The notes: generated by a model from the letters alone, not told the origin. Counted from the stretch's first letter, positions 25,717 through 36,198 are shown. The stretch is DNA of 64,000 nt from Alphaproteobacteria bacterium (GCA_021775955.1 JAJFGU010000004.1:1-64000), one strand, 5' to 3'. A program made the numbers and translations.

Positions 25717-26247
25717 ATGAGCAAAGATTCTGTCATTCTAGAAAGACGATTTGTCCCTGAAGGCACCATGGTGATGAAACAGGGCGATCGCGGCAATTGC
25801 GCCTATCTTATCCAGTCGGGTAGCGTTCTGGTCTATACTGAGCATAAGGGTAAGCATGTTGAGCTGGCCACGCTTGAGCTTGGCGAAATATTCGGCGAGA
25901 TGGCCCTTATCTTTGATGAGCCGCGTACGGCTTCGGTCAAAGCGAAGGAGGATAGCAACCTGATTATCCTGACCCGCGACACCCTGAAGCAGAAAATGGA
26001 CCGCACCGATCCAACCATCAAGGCGATCATGACCATGCTCACAAGGCGTATTGTCAGCGCCAATAACAGCCTGATGAACAAGGGAAGCGACTTGCAGGAT
26101 ATGACGGAGACGTCGCGTATTATTTACCAAAATGTTCTCAAAAGCTTACCAAAAAGCCAGCAAAGGACATTCCAAAATGCCGTTTTGCCCAAGCTGGATG
26201 AGTTTCTCGACACCGTGCGGGCCTTCAAAGAAAAAATTGAAAAATAA
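25717..26247 (+). CDS. Cyclic nucleotide-binding domain protein
   Basis: From ATG 25717 this is a 176-residue protein. Residues 5-120 form a cNMP-binding beta-roll with GDRGNCAYLIQSGSVLVY and the phosphate-binding cassette GEIFGEMALIFDEPRTASV, in which Arg and Glu are kept. A helical tail follows, without a recognisable DNA-binding winged helix. It may sense cAMP or a related ligand and act through a partner. It lies 16 bases after phaB on the same strand and may be co-transcribed. Confidence 0.85.
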   Translation: MSKDSVILERRFVPEGTMVMKQGDRGNCAYLIQSGSVLVYTEHKGKHVELATLELGEIFGEMALIFDEPRTASVKAKEDSNLIILTRDTLKQKMDRTDPTIKAIMTMLTRRIVSANNSLMNKGSDLQDMTETSRIIYQNVLKSLPKSQQRTFQNAVLPKLDEFLDTVRAFKEKIEK

Positions 26248-26340
26248 CGGATAAGGCTTACATGCATCTTGTGCATAGCCGCAATTTCCCTGTATAACTG
26301 CGGCCATAACCGGCCCTGACCCTAGATATGGAATTTTACC

Positions 26341-29300
26341 ATGAAGCGTATACTGATCGTTGTCCCTTCAATCTTTGCCGTTTTACTGGTTTTGCTGCTC
26401 GTTGGGCCCAGCTTTGTTGACTGGAGCCGTTATAAGGAGCCGGCACTGGAGCAGATCAAAAAGGCTACAGGTTATGAGGCGGAGCTGACAGGGGAGCTTG
26501 AGCTGGCTTTGCTGCCCTCTCCGCACGTTGTGGTGGAAGGGCTGCAGATAAAAGCGCCGGAAGGCTCCACCAGTGATTATATAGCCAGTTTAAAGCGTCT
26601 GGATATCAATGTTTCCTTTATGCCTTTGCTGCGCGGTGAAATTGCCGTGAATTCGGTGCGTCTGATTGAGCCGGAGCTTTATCTTGAGGTGCTAAAATCA
26701 GGCCGCCCCAACTGGATGAGCAAGGAAATTCAAAAGAAGACTGCGGCCAAAAAAGAAGAGAAGGCTGGAGTTCCTTCCGAAAACAAGCTTGCCAGGGCCG
26801 TGTCGCTGCAAAAAGTCATGATTGAAGGCGGTGCTTTTCACTTTCAGGATCATAAAAAAGGCAGCTCCATATCTATAAGCGGTATTGATACTTCTCTTCG
26901 GGCGGAAACGCTGGAAGGGCCATATAAGCTTGACGGCAAGCTATCCTATGGCGATTACAATATCGAATTTGAAGGCGGTGCAGGCCGCTATAGCGCCGAC
27001 ACCAAATCAATTGTTCCCAAGGTTAAGGCGTCGATAAGCCCGGGTGATGTTGTGTTTGAGTATAGCGGGGTGCTGAGCTTTGATGACGGATTTGAAATTC
27101 AGGGTGAAACCGGCATAAGCATGGTCAGCCTGGCTGAAACTCTGGCCGACTTTGGAGTGAAAGCTTCTGATACGCTCGATGTGCCCCTTAGCAGTAAAGG
27201 CCTGCTCACAGCTTCGCAGGAAAGGTTTAGCTATAAGGATTTGAATTTGAAGCTGGGTCAGGGTGAATATTCCGGTGAAATAACATCGTCTTTTGCGCCC
27301 CTTAATATCAAGACCAAATTATCGGCTGAGACACAGCCAGAGCTTGGTATATGGCTGCCTTCGACGCTGGAGGCCGATATCAATTTGTTAAGCCAGCCGA
27401 ACAAAATCACGTTGAATAGCAGCACAATAGAGCTTGATAGCACGGGTTTTATTGTCTCCGGTTCTTATGCGCAAGGGGCGCGGCCAAAGGCAGAGTTGGC
27501 TCTGTCTACGAAAAAACTCGACTGGGGCTCCTGGCAAAATAAAATAGCACCCAAAACGCAGCAAAGTAATGGCCAGAGCGCAGCAGAAAACTCATCCGAT
27601 GATGGTAGTGCTGTGGCAGGTATTGGTCGTGGACTCACCCTTCCTTTTGACCTGGATTTTGATTTCGATATCCAGAATGTCAGGGCGCAGGGTAAGGATA
27701 TAAGCGGTCTTCGGGCAAAAGGGGCCTTGCATAAAAATTCTCTGGTGCTGGACCGCCTGGCCGTAAATGATTTTGCAGGCTCCAGCTTTTTTGTGAAGGG
27801 GCAGGTTGCCGATCTGCAGCAATTATCGGGTATTGACCTTAACTTTACCGGCAAATCCAGTGACATAAAGGCTTTGGCCAAAACACTGGGTTTTGAGGAG
27901 CTAAACCTGCCTCCTAAATTAAATAAAGCCGAAGCCTTGGCGGCGTTTAAAGGCAGCAGCAAAAAGCTGGATATGACCAGTAATATTAAGGCTTTAAATG
28001 GAGAATTCATCACGCAGGGAAGCTTGCAGGACCCCATGGGTTCGCTCAGGCTTGATAATATGAGCTTTCAGGTTAAGCACCGCAATATGGCCGAGTTCAT
28101 CCAGGCATTTAATCCCGGTTATAAGCGCAGCAAATCCTTTGAAAAACCGCTCGATTTCTATGCGGCAATGAGCCGGGACGGTAGCTTGTATAAGTTCAAA
28201 GATGTTATTGGAAATTTTGCAGGAACGGCGCTGGCCGGCGGCTTTGATGTTGAAACTGGCAAGGAAAAGCCCGTGATTAAGGGCAATTTGCAGCTCGGTG
28301 ATCTGGTGATTGATGCACCCGCCAAGAAGGCTGCCAGCAAAAGCACAAGCGTTTCAGCTCCATCATCAGCTGGTAAGAGTGACAGCAATGCTGATATCCG
28401 CTGGTCGCGTGAGGCGATCAACACGGAATGGATGCATATGGTGGGTGGCGAGCTTGATGTGGTAGCAAAATCTATAACTTACGGTAAGTGGGGCTTAAAA
28501 AGCCCTGTTTTGAAGGTTAGTCTCAATGACGGAGCGCTTGAGGTCAGCAAACTGGATGCCGGGTTGTTTGACGGGCAATTAACGATGAGCGCCAGCATTA
28601 AGTCCTCGGAAAATCCGCGTCAGCCGATCCATCTGGAGACAAGCTCACAGCTCAGAAATGTGTCTCTGGAGCCGCTGGTGCTCGCGTTGGTTGGTAACAA
28701 GGTCGTGAAGGGCAAGGGCCGGGTCAGCATGGACGCAGATTTGCGTGCCGCCGGCATTAGTCCGGCTGCTCTCATTTACGATATGCAGGGCAAGGGCAGC
28801 GCCACAGGACAAAACCTGGTACTGGAAGGGTTTGATTTGACGCGCTTTGCCGAGGCTTTGTCCGATGACGCCAAACTGGGTCATAGCGCCGAGCAGATAT
28901 GGGGCGGCACGACAAAAGGCGGCAGCACGGCATTTGATGCGCTGGAAGGCAATTTTACGATGAATGAAGGCATTATCCAGGTTTCAAAGCTCAACCTCGA
29001 TGGGCCGTCGGCTTTTGTTGCAGCAAAAGGGAGCATTAATCTGCCGCGCTGGTGGGTCGATATGCCTGCGGAGATTACCATGAAGCCGCCCTATGATGTG
29101 CCGCCTTATACTATCCCGATTAAAGGGCCGCTGGACAATCCGAAGGGGATTACCAGCAATATATTACAGGATTTCTTTGCACGTAAGATTGAGCGCAAGG
29201 CAACGAAGGAGCTGAGCAAAATATTGGGTAAAGTGCTCGATATTCCACAGGAACAGCCGCAACAGCCCGAACAGGTTAGCCCGAGTGGCGGTGAGCCGGA

Positions 29301-29382
29301 AGCCCCGGCCCAGCAGCCGCAGCAACAAGAGCCAAAACCCGAGGATATCCTACGCGGTGTGCTGGAAGGCCTTATTCAGTAA
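26341..29382 (+). CDS. AsmA family protein
   Basis: This 1013-residue protein has an N-terminal membrane anchor (about 4-24), the AsmA start motif DWSRYKEPALEQIKKATGYEAELTG, a long beta-rich middle and the C-terminal AsmA_2 region with MDADLRAAGISP and FTMNEGIIQVSKLNLDGPSA. A Gln/Pro-rich tail ends it. AsmA-like proteins bridge the envelope and are implicated in lipid transport to the outer membrane. It overlaps the convergent RHH gene by 11 bases. Confidence 0.92.
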   Translation: MKRILIVVPSIFAVLLVLLLVGPSFVDWSRYKEPALEQIKKATGYEAELTGELELALLPSPHVVVEGLQIKAPEGSTSDYIASLKRLDINVSFMPLLRGEIAVNSVRLIEPELYLEVLKSGRPNWMSKEIQKKTAAKKEEKAGVPSENKLARAVSLQKVMIEGGAFHFQDHKKGSSISISGIDTSLRAETLEGPYKLDGKLSYGDYNIEFEGGAGRYSADTKSIVPKVKASISPGDVVFEYSGVLSFDDGFEIQGETGISMVSLAETLADFGVKASDTLDVPLSSKGLLTASQERFSYKDLNLKLGQGEYSGEITSSFAPLNIKTKLSAETQPELGIWLPSTLEADINLLSQPNKITLNSSTIELDSTGFIVSGSYAQGARPKAELALSTKKLDWGSWQNKIAPKTQQSNGQSAAENSSDDGSAVAGIGRGLTLPFDLDFDFDIQNVRAQGKDISGLRAKGALHKNSLVLDRLAVNDFAGSSFFVKGQVADLQQLSGIDLNFTGKSSDIKALAKTLGFEELNLPPKLNKAEALAAFKGSSKKLDMTSNIKALNGEFITQGSLQDPMGSLRLDNMSFQVKHRNMAEFIQAFNPGYKRSKSFEKPLDFYAAMSRDGSLYKFKDVIGNFAGTALAGGFDVETGKEKPVIKGNLQLGDLVIDAPAKKAASKSTSVSAPSSAGKSDSNADIRWSREAINTEWMHMVGGELDVVAKSITYGKWGLKSPVLKVSLNDGALEVSKLDAGLFDGQLTMSASIKSSENPRQPIHLETSSQLRNVSLEPLVLALVGNKVVKGKGRVSMDADLRAAGISPAALIYDMQGKGSATGQNLVLEGFDLTRFAEALSDDAKLGHSAEQIWGGTTKGGSTAFDALEGNFTMNEGIIQVSKLNLDGPSAFVAAKGSINLPRWWVDMPAEITMKPPYDVPPYTIPIKGPLDNPKGITSNILQDFFARKIERKATKELSKILGKVLDIPQEQPQQPEQVSPSGGEPEAPAQQPQQQEPKPEDILRGVLEGLIQ

Positions 29383-29587
29383 CTTTCTCTTTGAGGTGTT
29401 GCAGCAAATAGATGCGCACGGCGCTGGACAGGTTCATGTCTTGGGTGCGAGTCTTATCAATCTCGGATACCAGTTGGTTCACGGACAGGCCCTTTTCAGA
29501 GGCGCAATGCTGCAATTCTTCCCAGAATGGCTCTTCCAATGTGATGCTGGTGGCGTGACCCGAGATCTTAACAGAGCGCTTCTTCAT
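29372..29587 (-). CDS. Ribbon-helix-helix domain protein
   Basis: This 71-residue protein matches the RHH_4 pattern of alphaproteobacteria: KRSVKISGHATSITLEEPFWEEL, then a helical GLSVNQLVSEIDKTR segment and AVRIYLLQHL. It probably binds DNA as a dimer. ATG 29587 overlaps the stop of the upstream gene (TAATG), giving translational coupling. A TTG at 29593 is possible. The target is unknown. Confidence 0.85.
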   Translation of the reverse strand: MKKRSVKISGHATSITLEEPFWEELQHCASEKGLSVNQLVSEIDKTRTQDMNLSSAVRIYLLQHLKEKVTE

Positions 29588-29880
29588 TACCAAAAGTCTG
29601 GTTCACGAACGGGAAGTTTATGTTTTTGATTGTCAGTTGAGGTGTGTTCTGTTGATGGCAGTGGAATTCCCGCACGCTTATGTAATCGGTCATAACCTTT
29701 GGGTGGGATTCTGATATCTGTTTCGGGATTTCTTTCTGTTCTGGGTTCATCAAACAGGAAACCCGCTCTTCTAAGTAGGCCTTTATAGCCTTTGGGTGGA
29801 ATGGGTAGGTCTTCTAGCTCTTTTTTCTTATCACCATGTGTCATTTGAGAACCATACTGTTTCTGTCTTAGGTTAAGCAT
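29587..29880 (-). CDS. Small hypothetical protein with tandem IPPKGY repeat
   Basis: The frame has 97 codons; translation may instead start at the inner ATG at 29844. The protein is very basic and carries two copies of a roughly 25-residue unit: IPPKGYKGLLRRAGFLFDEP and IPPKGYDRLHKRAGIPLPST. No family is recognised. The TAATG overlap with the RHH gene downstream supports it as a real gene and suggests a joint role. No clear ribosome site is seen for either start. Base composition is more AT-rich than fumC upstream. Confidence 0.55.
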   Translation of the reverse strand: MLNLRQKQYGSQMTHGDKKKELEDLPIPPKGYKGLLRRAGFLFDEPRTERNPETDIRIPPKGYDRLHKRAGIPLPSTEHTSTDNQKHKLPVREPDFW

Positions 29881-29927
29881 ATAAACATAATCAGAATATA
29901 TTACTTTAATGTGTCCTCATTATCAAA

Positions 29928-31346
29928 TTACTCACTGGGTTTCGTCATGCTGACCGGGTCGATCCATGCGTCGAATTGCTCTTCTGTGAGCAGGCCCAGC
30001 GCCACCCCGGCTTCTTTCAGGGACGTCCCATCCACGTGGGCCTTCTTGGCGATCTTCGCTGACGCGTCATAACCAATATGCGGATTGAGCGCAGTGACCA
30101 GCATCAGGCTCTCATTCATTAAAGTTTCGATACGTTGCGTATTGGCTTCTATCCCTTGTACACAGTTGTCTGTAAAGCTATTCGATGCGTCTGCTATCAG
30201 TCTGATGGATTGCAGGACGTTATAAATGATCACCGGCTTGAAGACATTGAGCTCAAAATGACCCTGACTTCCGGCAAAGGTCACACTCATATGGTTGCCG
30301 ACCACCTGGGTGCACACCATGGTCATTGCCTCGCACTGTGTGGGGTTCACTTTGCCCGGCATAATCGACGATCCGGGTTCATTGGCGGGCAGGCTGAGCT
30401 CCCCGATACCGCAGCGTGGCCCTGACCCAAGCAGGCGAATGTCATTGGCAATCTTCATCAGAGACGCCGCAACCGTGTTAAGCTCGCCTGACATGGATAC
30501 CAAGGCATCATGCGCAGCAAGCGCTTCAAATTTATTGGCCGCTGACATGAAGGGGATCTCGGTGATTTTGGATACATTAGCCGCAAACTTCTCGGCAAAC
30601 CCGGCTTTGGTGTTAATGCCTGTACCAACCGCTGTGCCGCCCTGAGCCAGTTCCTGTAGCCAGGGGAGCGAGTTTTGAATGCGCGATATGCCGTTTTCAA
30701 TCTGCTGGGCGTAGCCGGAAAATTCCTGGCCCAATGTCAGCGGCGTTGCATCCTGTAAATGGGTGCGGCCTATCTTGACGATATCACTGAACTCTTCTGA
30801 CTTTGCGCTTAAAGCTTTGTTTAAATGCTGCAGTGCTGGGATTAATTCGTGGCTAATTTGTTCAACGGCGGCGATATGCATGGCGGTCGGAAAGGTGTCA
30901 TTTGACGACTGGCCCATATTCACGTGGTCATTCGGGTGCACGGGGTCTTTGCTCCCGATTGCACCGCCCAGCATTTCGATGGCGCGGTTGGCGATGACCT
31001 CATTTGCGTTCATGTTGCTCTGGGTGCCCGAGCCTGTTTGCCAGACCACCAAAGGAAATTCATCCGCCAGCGTGCCGTCAATCACTTCATCGGCTGCCTT
31101 GGTGATGGCCTCGCCAATCTTCTGGTCGAGCGAGCCGAGCTCTATATTGGTCAGGGCAGCAGCCTTTTTCTGAATGCCCAGCGCCCTTACTAGAGGAGCC
31201 GGCATGGTTTCACCGCCGATTTTGAAGTTTTGCAAGCTGCGCTGGGTTTGCGCGCCCCAGTATTTATCAGCCGGAACCTCAATCTCACCAATGGAATCTG
31301 TTTCTATGCGTGTGTTGTCTGTGGCCATGGCTGCTGCGCTTGTCAT
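29928..31346 (-). CDS. fumC: Fumarate hydratase, class II
   Basis: This 472-residue protein has the fumarase/aspartase signature [13 protein letters not shown], the [19 protein letters not shown] segment and [19 protein letters not shown]. It interconverts fumarate and malate in the TCA cycle with no iron-sulfur cluster. ATG 31346 has GGAAGGA upstream; a shorter start at 31328 is possible. It begins six bases after the purE stop, so the two are co-transcribed. Confidence 0.96.
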   Translation of the reverse strand: MTSAAAMATDNTRIETDSIGEIEVPADKYWGAQTQRSLQNFKIGGETMPAPLVRALGIQKKAAALTNIELGSLDQKIGEAITKAADEVIDGTLADEFPLVVWQTGSGTQSNMNANEVIANRAIEMLGGAIGSKDPVHPNDHVNMGQSSNDTFPTAMHIAAVEQISHELIPALQHLNKALSAKSEEFSDIVKIGRTHLQDATPLTLGQEFSGYAQQIENGISRIQNSLPWLQELAQGGTAVGTGINTKAGFAEKFAANVSKITEIPFMSAANKFEALAAHDALVSMSGELNTVAASLMKIANDIRLLGSGPRCGIGELSLPANEPGSSIMPGKVNPTQCEAMTMVCTQVVGNHMSVTFAGSQGHFELNVFKPVIIYNVLQSIRLIADASNSFTDNCVQGIEANTQRIETLMNESLMLVTALNPHIGYDASAKIAKKAHVDGTSLKEAGVALGLLTEEQFDAWIDPVSMTKPSE

Positions 31347-31352
31347 TCTTGG

Positions 31353-31850
31353 TTATCCTTCCGGATGTTCGGGGACGCTCTCTGTTTGTTTTTGTCTGAA
31401 ATTATCGAGCTTTGCGGCAATGTCTTCATCTGATCCTGCAAGAATGGCTGCAGCAAAAAGTCCGGCATTTTTGGCGCCAGCCTTACCGATTGCAAAAGTC
31501 GCAACCGGAATGCCGCCGGGCATTTGCGCGGTGGAAAGAAGACTGTCCAGGCCCTTAATGCTGGGCCCCTCCAAGGGCACGCCCAAGACGGGAAGCGGTG
31601 TCAGCGCGGCCATAACCCCGGCCAGATGCGCCGCCATACCGGCTCCGGCTATAATCGCCCTCAGGCCTCGGTCTTTAGCGGTTTTGCCGTATTCAATGGC
31701 CCTGTCCGGCGTGCGGTGGGCGGAACAAACTTTTACTTCATGAGGTATGCCAAAATCATGGAGAATCTCATGCGCGGCCTTCATGGCGTCCCAATCATTT
31801 TTGGAGCCCATAATAATACCGACTTGCGGGTTTGGATCTGAGTGAGTCAT
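31353..31850 (-). CDS. purE: N5-carboxyaminoimidazole ribonucleotide mutase
   Basis: This 165-residue protein has class I PurE motifs: [37 protein letters not shown] and PVLGVPLEG. It moves the carboxyl group of N5-CAIR to make CAIR in purine synthesis. purK, its usual partner, is not adjacent; fumC follows instead. Confidence 0.95.
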   Translation of the reverse strand: MTHSDPNPQVGIIMGSKNDWDAMKAAHEILHDFGIPHEVKVCSAHRTPDRAIEYGKTAKDRGLRAIIAGAGMAAHLAGVMAALTPLPVLGVPLEGPSIKGLDSLLSTAQMPGGIPVATFAIGKAGAKNAGLFAAAILAGSDEDIAAKLDNFRQKQTESVPEHPEG

Positions 31851-31891
31851 GGGTGGAGGTTATAAAGGAACAAAAAGCCTAAGGCAATAAT

Positions 31892-32095
31892 CTACGCGAT
31901 GATATCGTCGATTAAATCGCTTTCAATTTTCTGGATCACATCTTTGAGCCAAAGTTTCTTCTTTTTCAGTTGTTGCATATGAAAAAGATTGACCGGCTGG
32001 TCGCTGGCCATCGAGCGTTCGATCATCTCATCAAGCGCTTTATGCTCACCTTGGTATTCAACGAGCTTTAAGCGTAATTCTTCTTGATCTTCCAT
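31892..32095 (-). CDS. YdcH-like (DUF465) small protein
   Basis: From ATG 32095 this is a 67-residue, highly charged helical protein with the DUF465 pattern EYQGEHKALDEMIERSM...FHMQQLKKKKLWLKDVI. The role is not established. Upstream codons to 32185 are AT-rich and unlike coding sequence, so the short form is preferred. It lies upstream of purE. Confidence 0.8.
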   Translation of the reverse strand: MEDQEELRLKLVEYQGEHKALDEMIERSMASDQPVNLFHMQQLKKKKLWLKDVIQKIESDLIDDIIA

Positions 32096-32262
32096 ATAAG
32101 AAAAGTCGTACAAGTTTTTCAATCCTAAAAAATAATAATACCACATAATCCGTTGTTTGCTAAGATAAAAATGCAACAAAATCAAAAAGAATACAGATTT
32201 TATTCTTTATCTTTTCAAGTAATGCTTTAAGATGGAAGTCACTGAACTAAAACATAAAAAAC

Positions 32263-33342
32263 ATGTCCAAAAAGATTGCTATCCTTACAAGTGGTGGAGA
32301 TTGTGCCGGTCTGAACGCAGTGATCAGGGCGATTACCCATCGTGCGCATAAGCTGGGCTGGGAGGCGATCGGGCTGGAAAACGGTACGGCTGGTATTTTA
32401 GAGGACCCACCGCGCGTCAGAGCCCTGAAACCCGGCGATTTTGGCGGTACCTTGATGCGCCAGGGCGGCACGATTTTGGGCACCACCAACTCCAAAAACC
32501 CGTTCCAATATGAAATGCCCAATGGTGAGATCAAAGATCGCTCGGATGAAATTATCGCCGCATTCAAGGCGCTTGAGATTGATGCCATTATCGGCATTGG
32601 CGGTGACGGCAGCTTTGCGATCCTGAATAAGCTGGCGGAGCAGGGCGGGTTGAACCTGGTGGGAATTCCTAAAACCATTGATAACGACCTCGACATGACC
32701 GATTTTTCCGTTGGCTTCGATACGGCTGTGGCCGTGGCGACAGAGGCACTGGACCGGCTGCAGCCCACGGCGGCCAGCCATGACCGGGTGATGCTCCTTG
32801 AGGTGATGGGCCGCGATGCAGGGCATATAGCGCTCACAGCCGGGATTGCCGGCGGGGTGGATATAATTTTGATCCCGGAAATCCCTTATAATGTTGAAAG
32901 CATTGCCAAAAAGATTGCAGCCGTAAAGGAATCCGGGCGTAATTTCGCGCTTGTGATTGTTTCCGAAGCGGTCAAAACTCCCGGCGGCGAAAAGCTGGAG
33001 GTTGTCTACCATGGCGGCGAAAAGCGCTATGGCGGGATTGCCGAGTATTTGGGGCCGAAAGTCGCTGAAGCCACGGGGTTTGAGACGCGTGTGACGGTGC
33101 TGGGCCATGTACAGCGTGGTGGCTCGCCAACTTATAATGACCGTCTTCTGGCCTCTGCGTTTGGCGTCAAGGCGGTGGAGCTGGTCAATGAAGGCAAATT
33201 CGGCCGTATGGTAGCCTGGCAGGATCACAATGTGGTCGATGTGCCGATTGAGGATGCCATTAAACGCTGCCGCACGGTGGGGCCGGATGACATGTTAATG
33301 CACACGGCGCGCTCGCTGGGTATTTCCTTTGGTGACGAATAA
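32263..33342 (+). CDS. pfkA: 6-phosphofructokinase
   Basis: This 359-residue protein has PFK motifs: ILTSGGDCAGLNAV, GGDGS, PKTIDNDLD, the MGRDAG region and a hexose-phosphate-binding HVQRGGSP. The Gly in GGDGS usually marks ATP use, while the Lys in PKTIDND is typical of PPi-linked enzymes, so the phosphoryl donor is uncertain; group III enzymes show this mix. An H+-pyrophosphatase gene lies later in the window, so PPi economy is relevant. Confidence 0.93.
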   Translation: MSKKIAILTSGGDCAGLNAVIRAITHRAHKLGWEAIGLENGTAGILEDPPRVRALKPGDFGGTLMRQGGTILGTTNSKNPFQYEMPNGEIKDRSDEIIAAFKALEIDAIIGIGGDGSFAILNKLAEQGGLNLVGIPKTIDNDLDMTDFSVGFDTAVAVATEALDRLQPTAASHDRVMLLEVMGRDAGHIALTAGIAGGVDIILIPEIPYNVESIAKKIAAVKESGRNFALVIVSEAVKTPGGEKLEVVYHGGEKRYGGIAEYLGPKVAEATGFETRVTVLGHVQRGGSPTYNDRLLASAFGVKAVELVNEGKFGRMVAWQDHNVVDVPIEDAIKRCRTVGPDDMLMHTARSLGISFGDE

Positions 33343-33386
33343 GTGTAACAAAGTCTCTAATGTAATGATTTAAAGGCCATTCTTTC

Positions 33387-33917
33387 ATGCTCTACGTACA
33401 ACAATCTCTCGGACCGGATGAAGAGCTGGTGCATATGGGTGCATTTCACTGGATGTACACCGTCCAGTCCTTTATGGCCATTTTCTGGGGGTTTTTGTTC
33501 AGTATCGTGATCCTTGTTGGCTCTGTCATGATGTATGTGCAGCTGGGTAAGTTTCCACCCCAGACCAGCTGGCTTGAAGGGCTGCACTATATTCATCCCG
33601 GTTTGCGCGCCCTTGCTTTCCTGAGCTTCGTTTTCGGATTGCTGAGCTTTGCCCAGATGATGGTGGCCAAGGCTACAACCGAAATCGCGATCACCAATAA
33701 CCGCCTCATCTACAAGCGTGGCCTTGTTGCCCGCCAGGTCGGAGAAATCAGCATAGACAGGGTTGAAGGCGTCAACGTCGTCCAATCTATTTTGGGGCGC
33801 ATATTCGACTATGGGCGTGTGCGTGTGCGCGGCATGGGGGTTGGCGAGATTACACTGCCTGTCATCGAGGATCCTATTGCTTTCAGGAAGGCAATTGAGA
33901 AGGCCAGGTCGTTATGA
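33387..33917 (+). CDS. bPH2-domain membrane protein 1
   Basis: This 176-residue protein has two transmembrane segments (about 27-55 and 65-95) followed by a bacterial PH-like domain with TTEIAITNNRLIYKRGLVARQVGEISIDRVEGVNV and a YGRVRVRG strand. The role of such proteins is not settled; envelope stress or vesicle-related functions have been proposed. The stop overlaps the start of a related gene (ATGA). It lies 44 bases after pfk. Confidence 0.85.
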   Translation: MLYVQQSLGPDEELVHMGAFHWMYTVQSFMAIFWGFLFSIVILVGSVMMYVQLGKFPPQTSWLEGLHYIHPGLRALAFLSFVFGLLSFAQMMVAKATTEIAITNNRLIYKRGLVARQVGEISIDRVEGVNVVQSILGRIFDYGRVRVRGMGVGEITLPVIEDPIAFRKAIEKARSL

Positions 33918-34414
33918 GCGAGGATACGAATGATAAAGGGACATCTGTTGGTTATGCGGGCAAGGATGCGGCCACAAGCGCGATCCTGGTCAAAGGCGAA
34001 GAACTGCTCTTACAAGCGCAGATTCATCCAGCCATTTACTGGAAGCCCGTGGCGGTTTTGATTTTCGCTCTTTTACTGGCCTTAAAGGTGCCCACTTTGG
34101 GTGCTCTTTTGGGCGTTGCCGGTCTTATGATGCTGGCCACAGCGACGCTGACCAAGCATTTCCTGCTGCTGGCGCTGACCAATAAGCGGGTGCTCTCGCG
34201 CTACGGCATTCTGCAGGTCGATGTGGTCGGGATTGCTTTCAGCAAGATTGAAAGCATCGAAACCGAGCGCATGCTGCCCGGTCAGATATTTAACTATGCT
34301 ACCGTTGTGATTATGGGCACCGGCAATCGTATGATCCGTATTCCCTTCATCGGCAATGCCACTGAATTCCGCAGGGCCTATGACGAAGTCACCTTGAAAT
34401 CTGAAGAAAATTAA
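33914..34414 (+). CDS. bPH2-domain membrane protein 2
   Basis: This 166-residue protein has the same plan as its upstream neighbour: a short cytoplasmic start, two closely spaced hydrophobic segments (about 42-80) and a PH-like domain with [30 protein letters not shown]. Sequence similarity to the first copy is low outside the PH motif, so the duplication is old. The four-base overlap implies equal production and perhaps a heteromer. Confidence 0.85.
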   Translation: MSEDTNDKGTSVGYAGKDAATSAILVKGEELLLQAQIHPAIYWKPVAVLIFALLLALKVPTLGALLGVAGLMMLATATLTKHFLLLALTNKRVLSRYGILQVDVVGIAFSKIESIETERMLPGQIFNYATVVIMGTGNRMIRIPFIGNATEFRRAYDEVTLKSEEN

Positions 34415-34428
34415 GCGAAGGTTCGGCT

Positions 34429-36150
34429 ATGTCCAAGAAATGGGATAAATCAAAGCTGGTGAGCCGTTATGTGACGGAAGGGGCCAAGAGCGCGCCCCAC
34501 CGCTCCTATTACTACGCTATGGGCATGAGCGAAGAGGAAATCCACCAGCCATTGGTGGGAGTGGCGACGTGCTGGAATGAGGCCGCGCCGTGTAATATTG
34601 CGCTCTCGCGCCAGGCCCAGGCGGTCAAAAAGGGTGTTAATGAAGCCGGCGCGACGCCGCGCGAATTTACCACCATTACCGTCACCGACGGCATTGCCAT
34701 GGGCCATGAAGGCATGCGGTCTTCGTTGGTGTCACGCGAGGTCATTGCGGACTCTGTGGAGCTCACCATGCGGGGTCATTGTTATGACGCTTTGGTCGGG
34801 CTGGCGGGGTGCGATAAGTCTCTGCCCGGTATGATGATGGCCATGATCCGGCTGAATGTGCCGTCTGTGTTCATGTATGGCGGCACGATTTTGCCGGGAA
34901 AATTCCGTGGAAAAGATGTGGATGTCGTCAATGTCTTTGAAGCAGTGGGTCAGCATGCGTCGGGTCAGATGAGCGACGAAGATTTGCATGAGCTGGAATG
35001 TGTGGCCTGTCCGTCTGCCGGAGCTTGTGGTGGTCAATTTACCGCCAACACCATGGCGTGCGTGTCCGAGGCAATCGGGCTGGCGTTGCCCAATTCGGCG
35101 GGTGCTCCTGCGCCCTATGAATCGCGCGATGAATATGCTGATGCTTCCGGCCGTGCAGTGGTGGAATTGATTAAAAACGGGCCGCGCCCGCGCGACATTG
35201 TGACCCTTAGAAGCCTCGAAAATGCGGCAGCGATCGTGGCGGCAACCGGTGGTTCAACCAATGCAGCTTTGCATTTGCCGGCAATGGCGCATGAAGCGGG
35301 TCTTGAGTTCAATTTGTTCGATGTCGCCGAGATTTTCAAGAAAACGCCTTATCTCGCCAATTTACGCCCTGGTGGGAAGTATGTCGCCAAGGATTTATAT
35401 GATGTTGGTGGGGTTGGTATCGTGTTGAAAGAGCTGTTGGATAATGGCTTTATCCATGGTGATTGTATTACGGTCACGGGCAAAACAATCGCCGATAATC
35501 TTGAGGGGGTTAAATTCCCCGGCGATCAGGATGTGGTTTATCCGGTGAAAGCGCCGATCCATCCGACGGGTGGCGTGGTTGGCTTGCGTGGTAATTTGGC
35601 GCCGGAAGGGGCGATTGTAAAGATTGCAGGGCTGGAAGAGCTTGTTTTTGAAGGTCCGGCGCGTTGCTTTGACGGCGAGGATGCCTGTTTCGAGGCCGTG
35701 CAGAACAAGGAATACGAGGAGGGCGATGTGATCGTCCTGCGCTATGAAGGCCCGAGAGGCGGCCCCGGCATGAAGGAAATGCTGTCGACCACGGCCGCGC
35801 TCTACGGCCAGGGTATGGGCGGCAAGGTGGCGCTTATTACCGATGGCCGTTTTAGTGGCGGCACACGTGGCTTTTGTATCGGCCATGTTGGACCGGAAGC
35901 AGGGGTCGGCGGGCCGATTGGATTATTGAAAGATGGAGATATCATCAGCATCGACGCCGAAAAGGGAACCCTGGATGTGAAGGTCACAGACGAAGAGCTT
36001 GAAAAACGGAAGAAAAATTGGGTTTCACGTGAAACGAATTATCGCTCTGGTGCACTCTGGAAATTCGCCCAGCAAGTTGGCCCGGCCAGAGATGGTGCGG
36101 TTACCCATCCCGGCGCCAAAGCCGAGACGCATACATTCGTGGATCTGTAA
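34429..36150 (+). CDS. ilvD: Dihydroxy-acid dehydratase
   Basis: This 573-residue protein has IlvD/Edd signatures [10 protein letters not shown] and [16 protein letters not shown], which include iron-sulfur ligands, and [10 protein letters not shown]-like [20 protein letters not shown]. It dehydrates dihydroxy acids in valine and isoleucine synthesis. A GAAGG ribosome site precedes the ATG, 14 bases after the bPH2 gene. Confidence 0.96.
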   Translation: MSKKWDKSKLVSRYVTEGAKSAPHRSYYYAMGMSEEEIHQPLVGVATCWNEAAPCNIALSRQAQAVKKGVNEAGATPREFTTITVTDGIAMGHEGMRSSLVSREVIADSVELTMRGHCYDALVGLAGCDKSLPGMMMAMIRLNVPSVFMYGGTILPGKFRGKDVDVVNVFEAVGQHASGQMSDEDLHELECVACPSAGACGGQFTANTMACVSEAIGLALPNSAGAPAPYESRDEYADASGRAVVELIKNGPRPRDIVTLRSLENAAAIVAATGGSTNAALHLPAMAHEAGLEFNLFDVAEIFKKTPYLANLRPGGKYVAKDLYDVGGVGIVLKELLDNGFIHGDCITVTGKTIADNLEGVKFPGDQDVVYPVKAPIHPTGGVVGLRGNLAPEGAIVKIAGLEELVFEGPARCFDGEDACFEAVQNKEYEEGDVIVLRYEGPRGGPGMKEMLSTTAALYGQGMGGKVALITDGRFSGGTRGFCIGHVGPEAGVGGPIGLLKDGDIISIDAEKGTLDVKVTDEELEKRKKNWVSRETNYRSGALWKFAQQVGPARDGAVTHPGAKAETHTFVDL

Positions 36151-36157
36151 TTTTTTA

Positions 36158-36187
36158 ACCGCGAAGACACAAAAACACGAAGAGTTT
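36158..36187 (+). repeat. AACCGCGAAGACAC-type intergenic motif
   Basis: AACCGCGAAGACACAAAAAC and the next bases (CACGAAGAG) resemble a simple Gly/Ala-rich motif seen between genes of many bacteria and like the AACCACGGAGGCAC arm at 50515. It directly follows the ilvD stop. Confidence 0.45.
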
Positions 36188-36198
36188 AACCCCATTTC

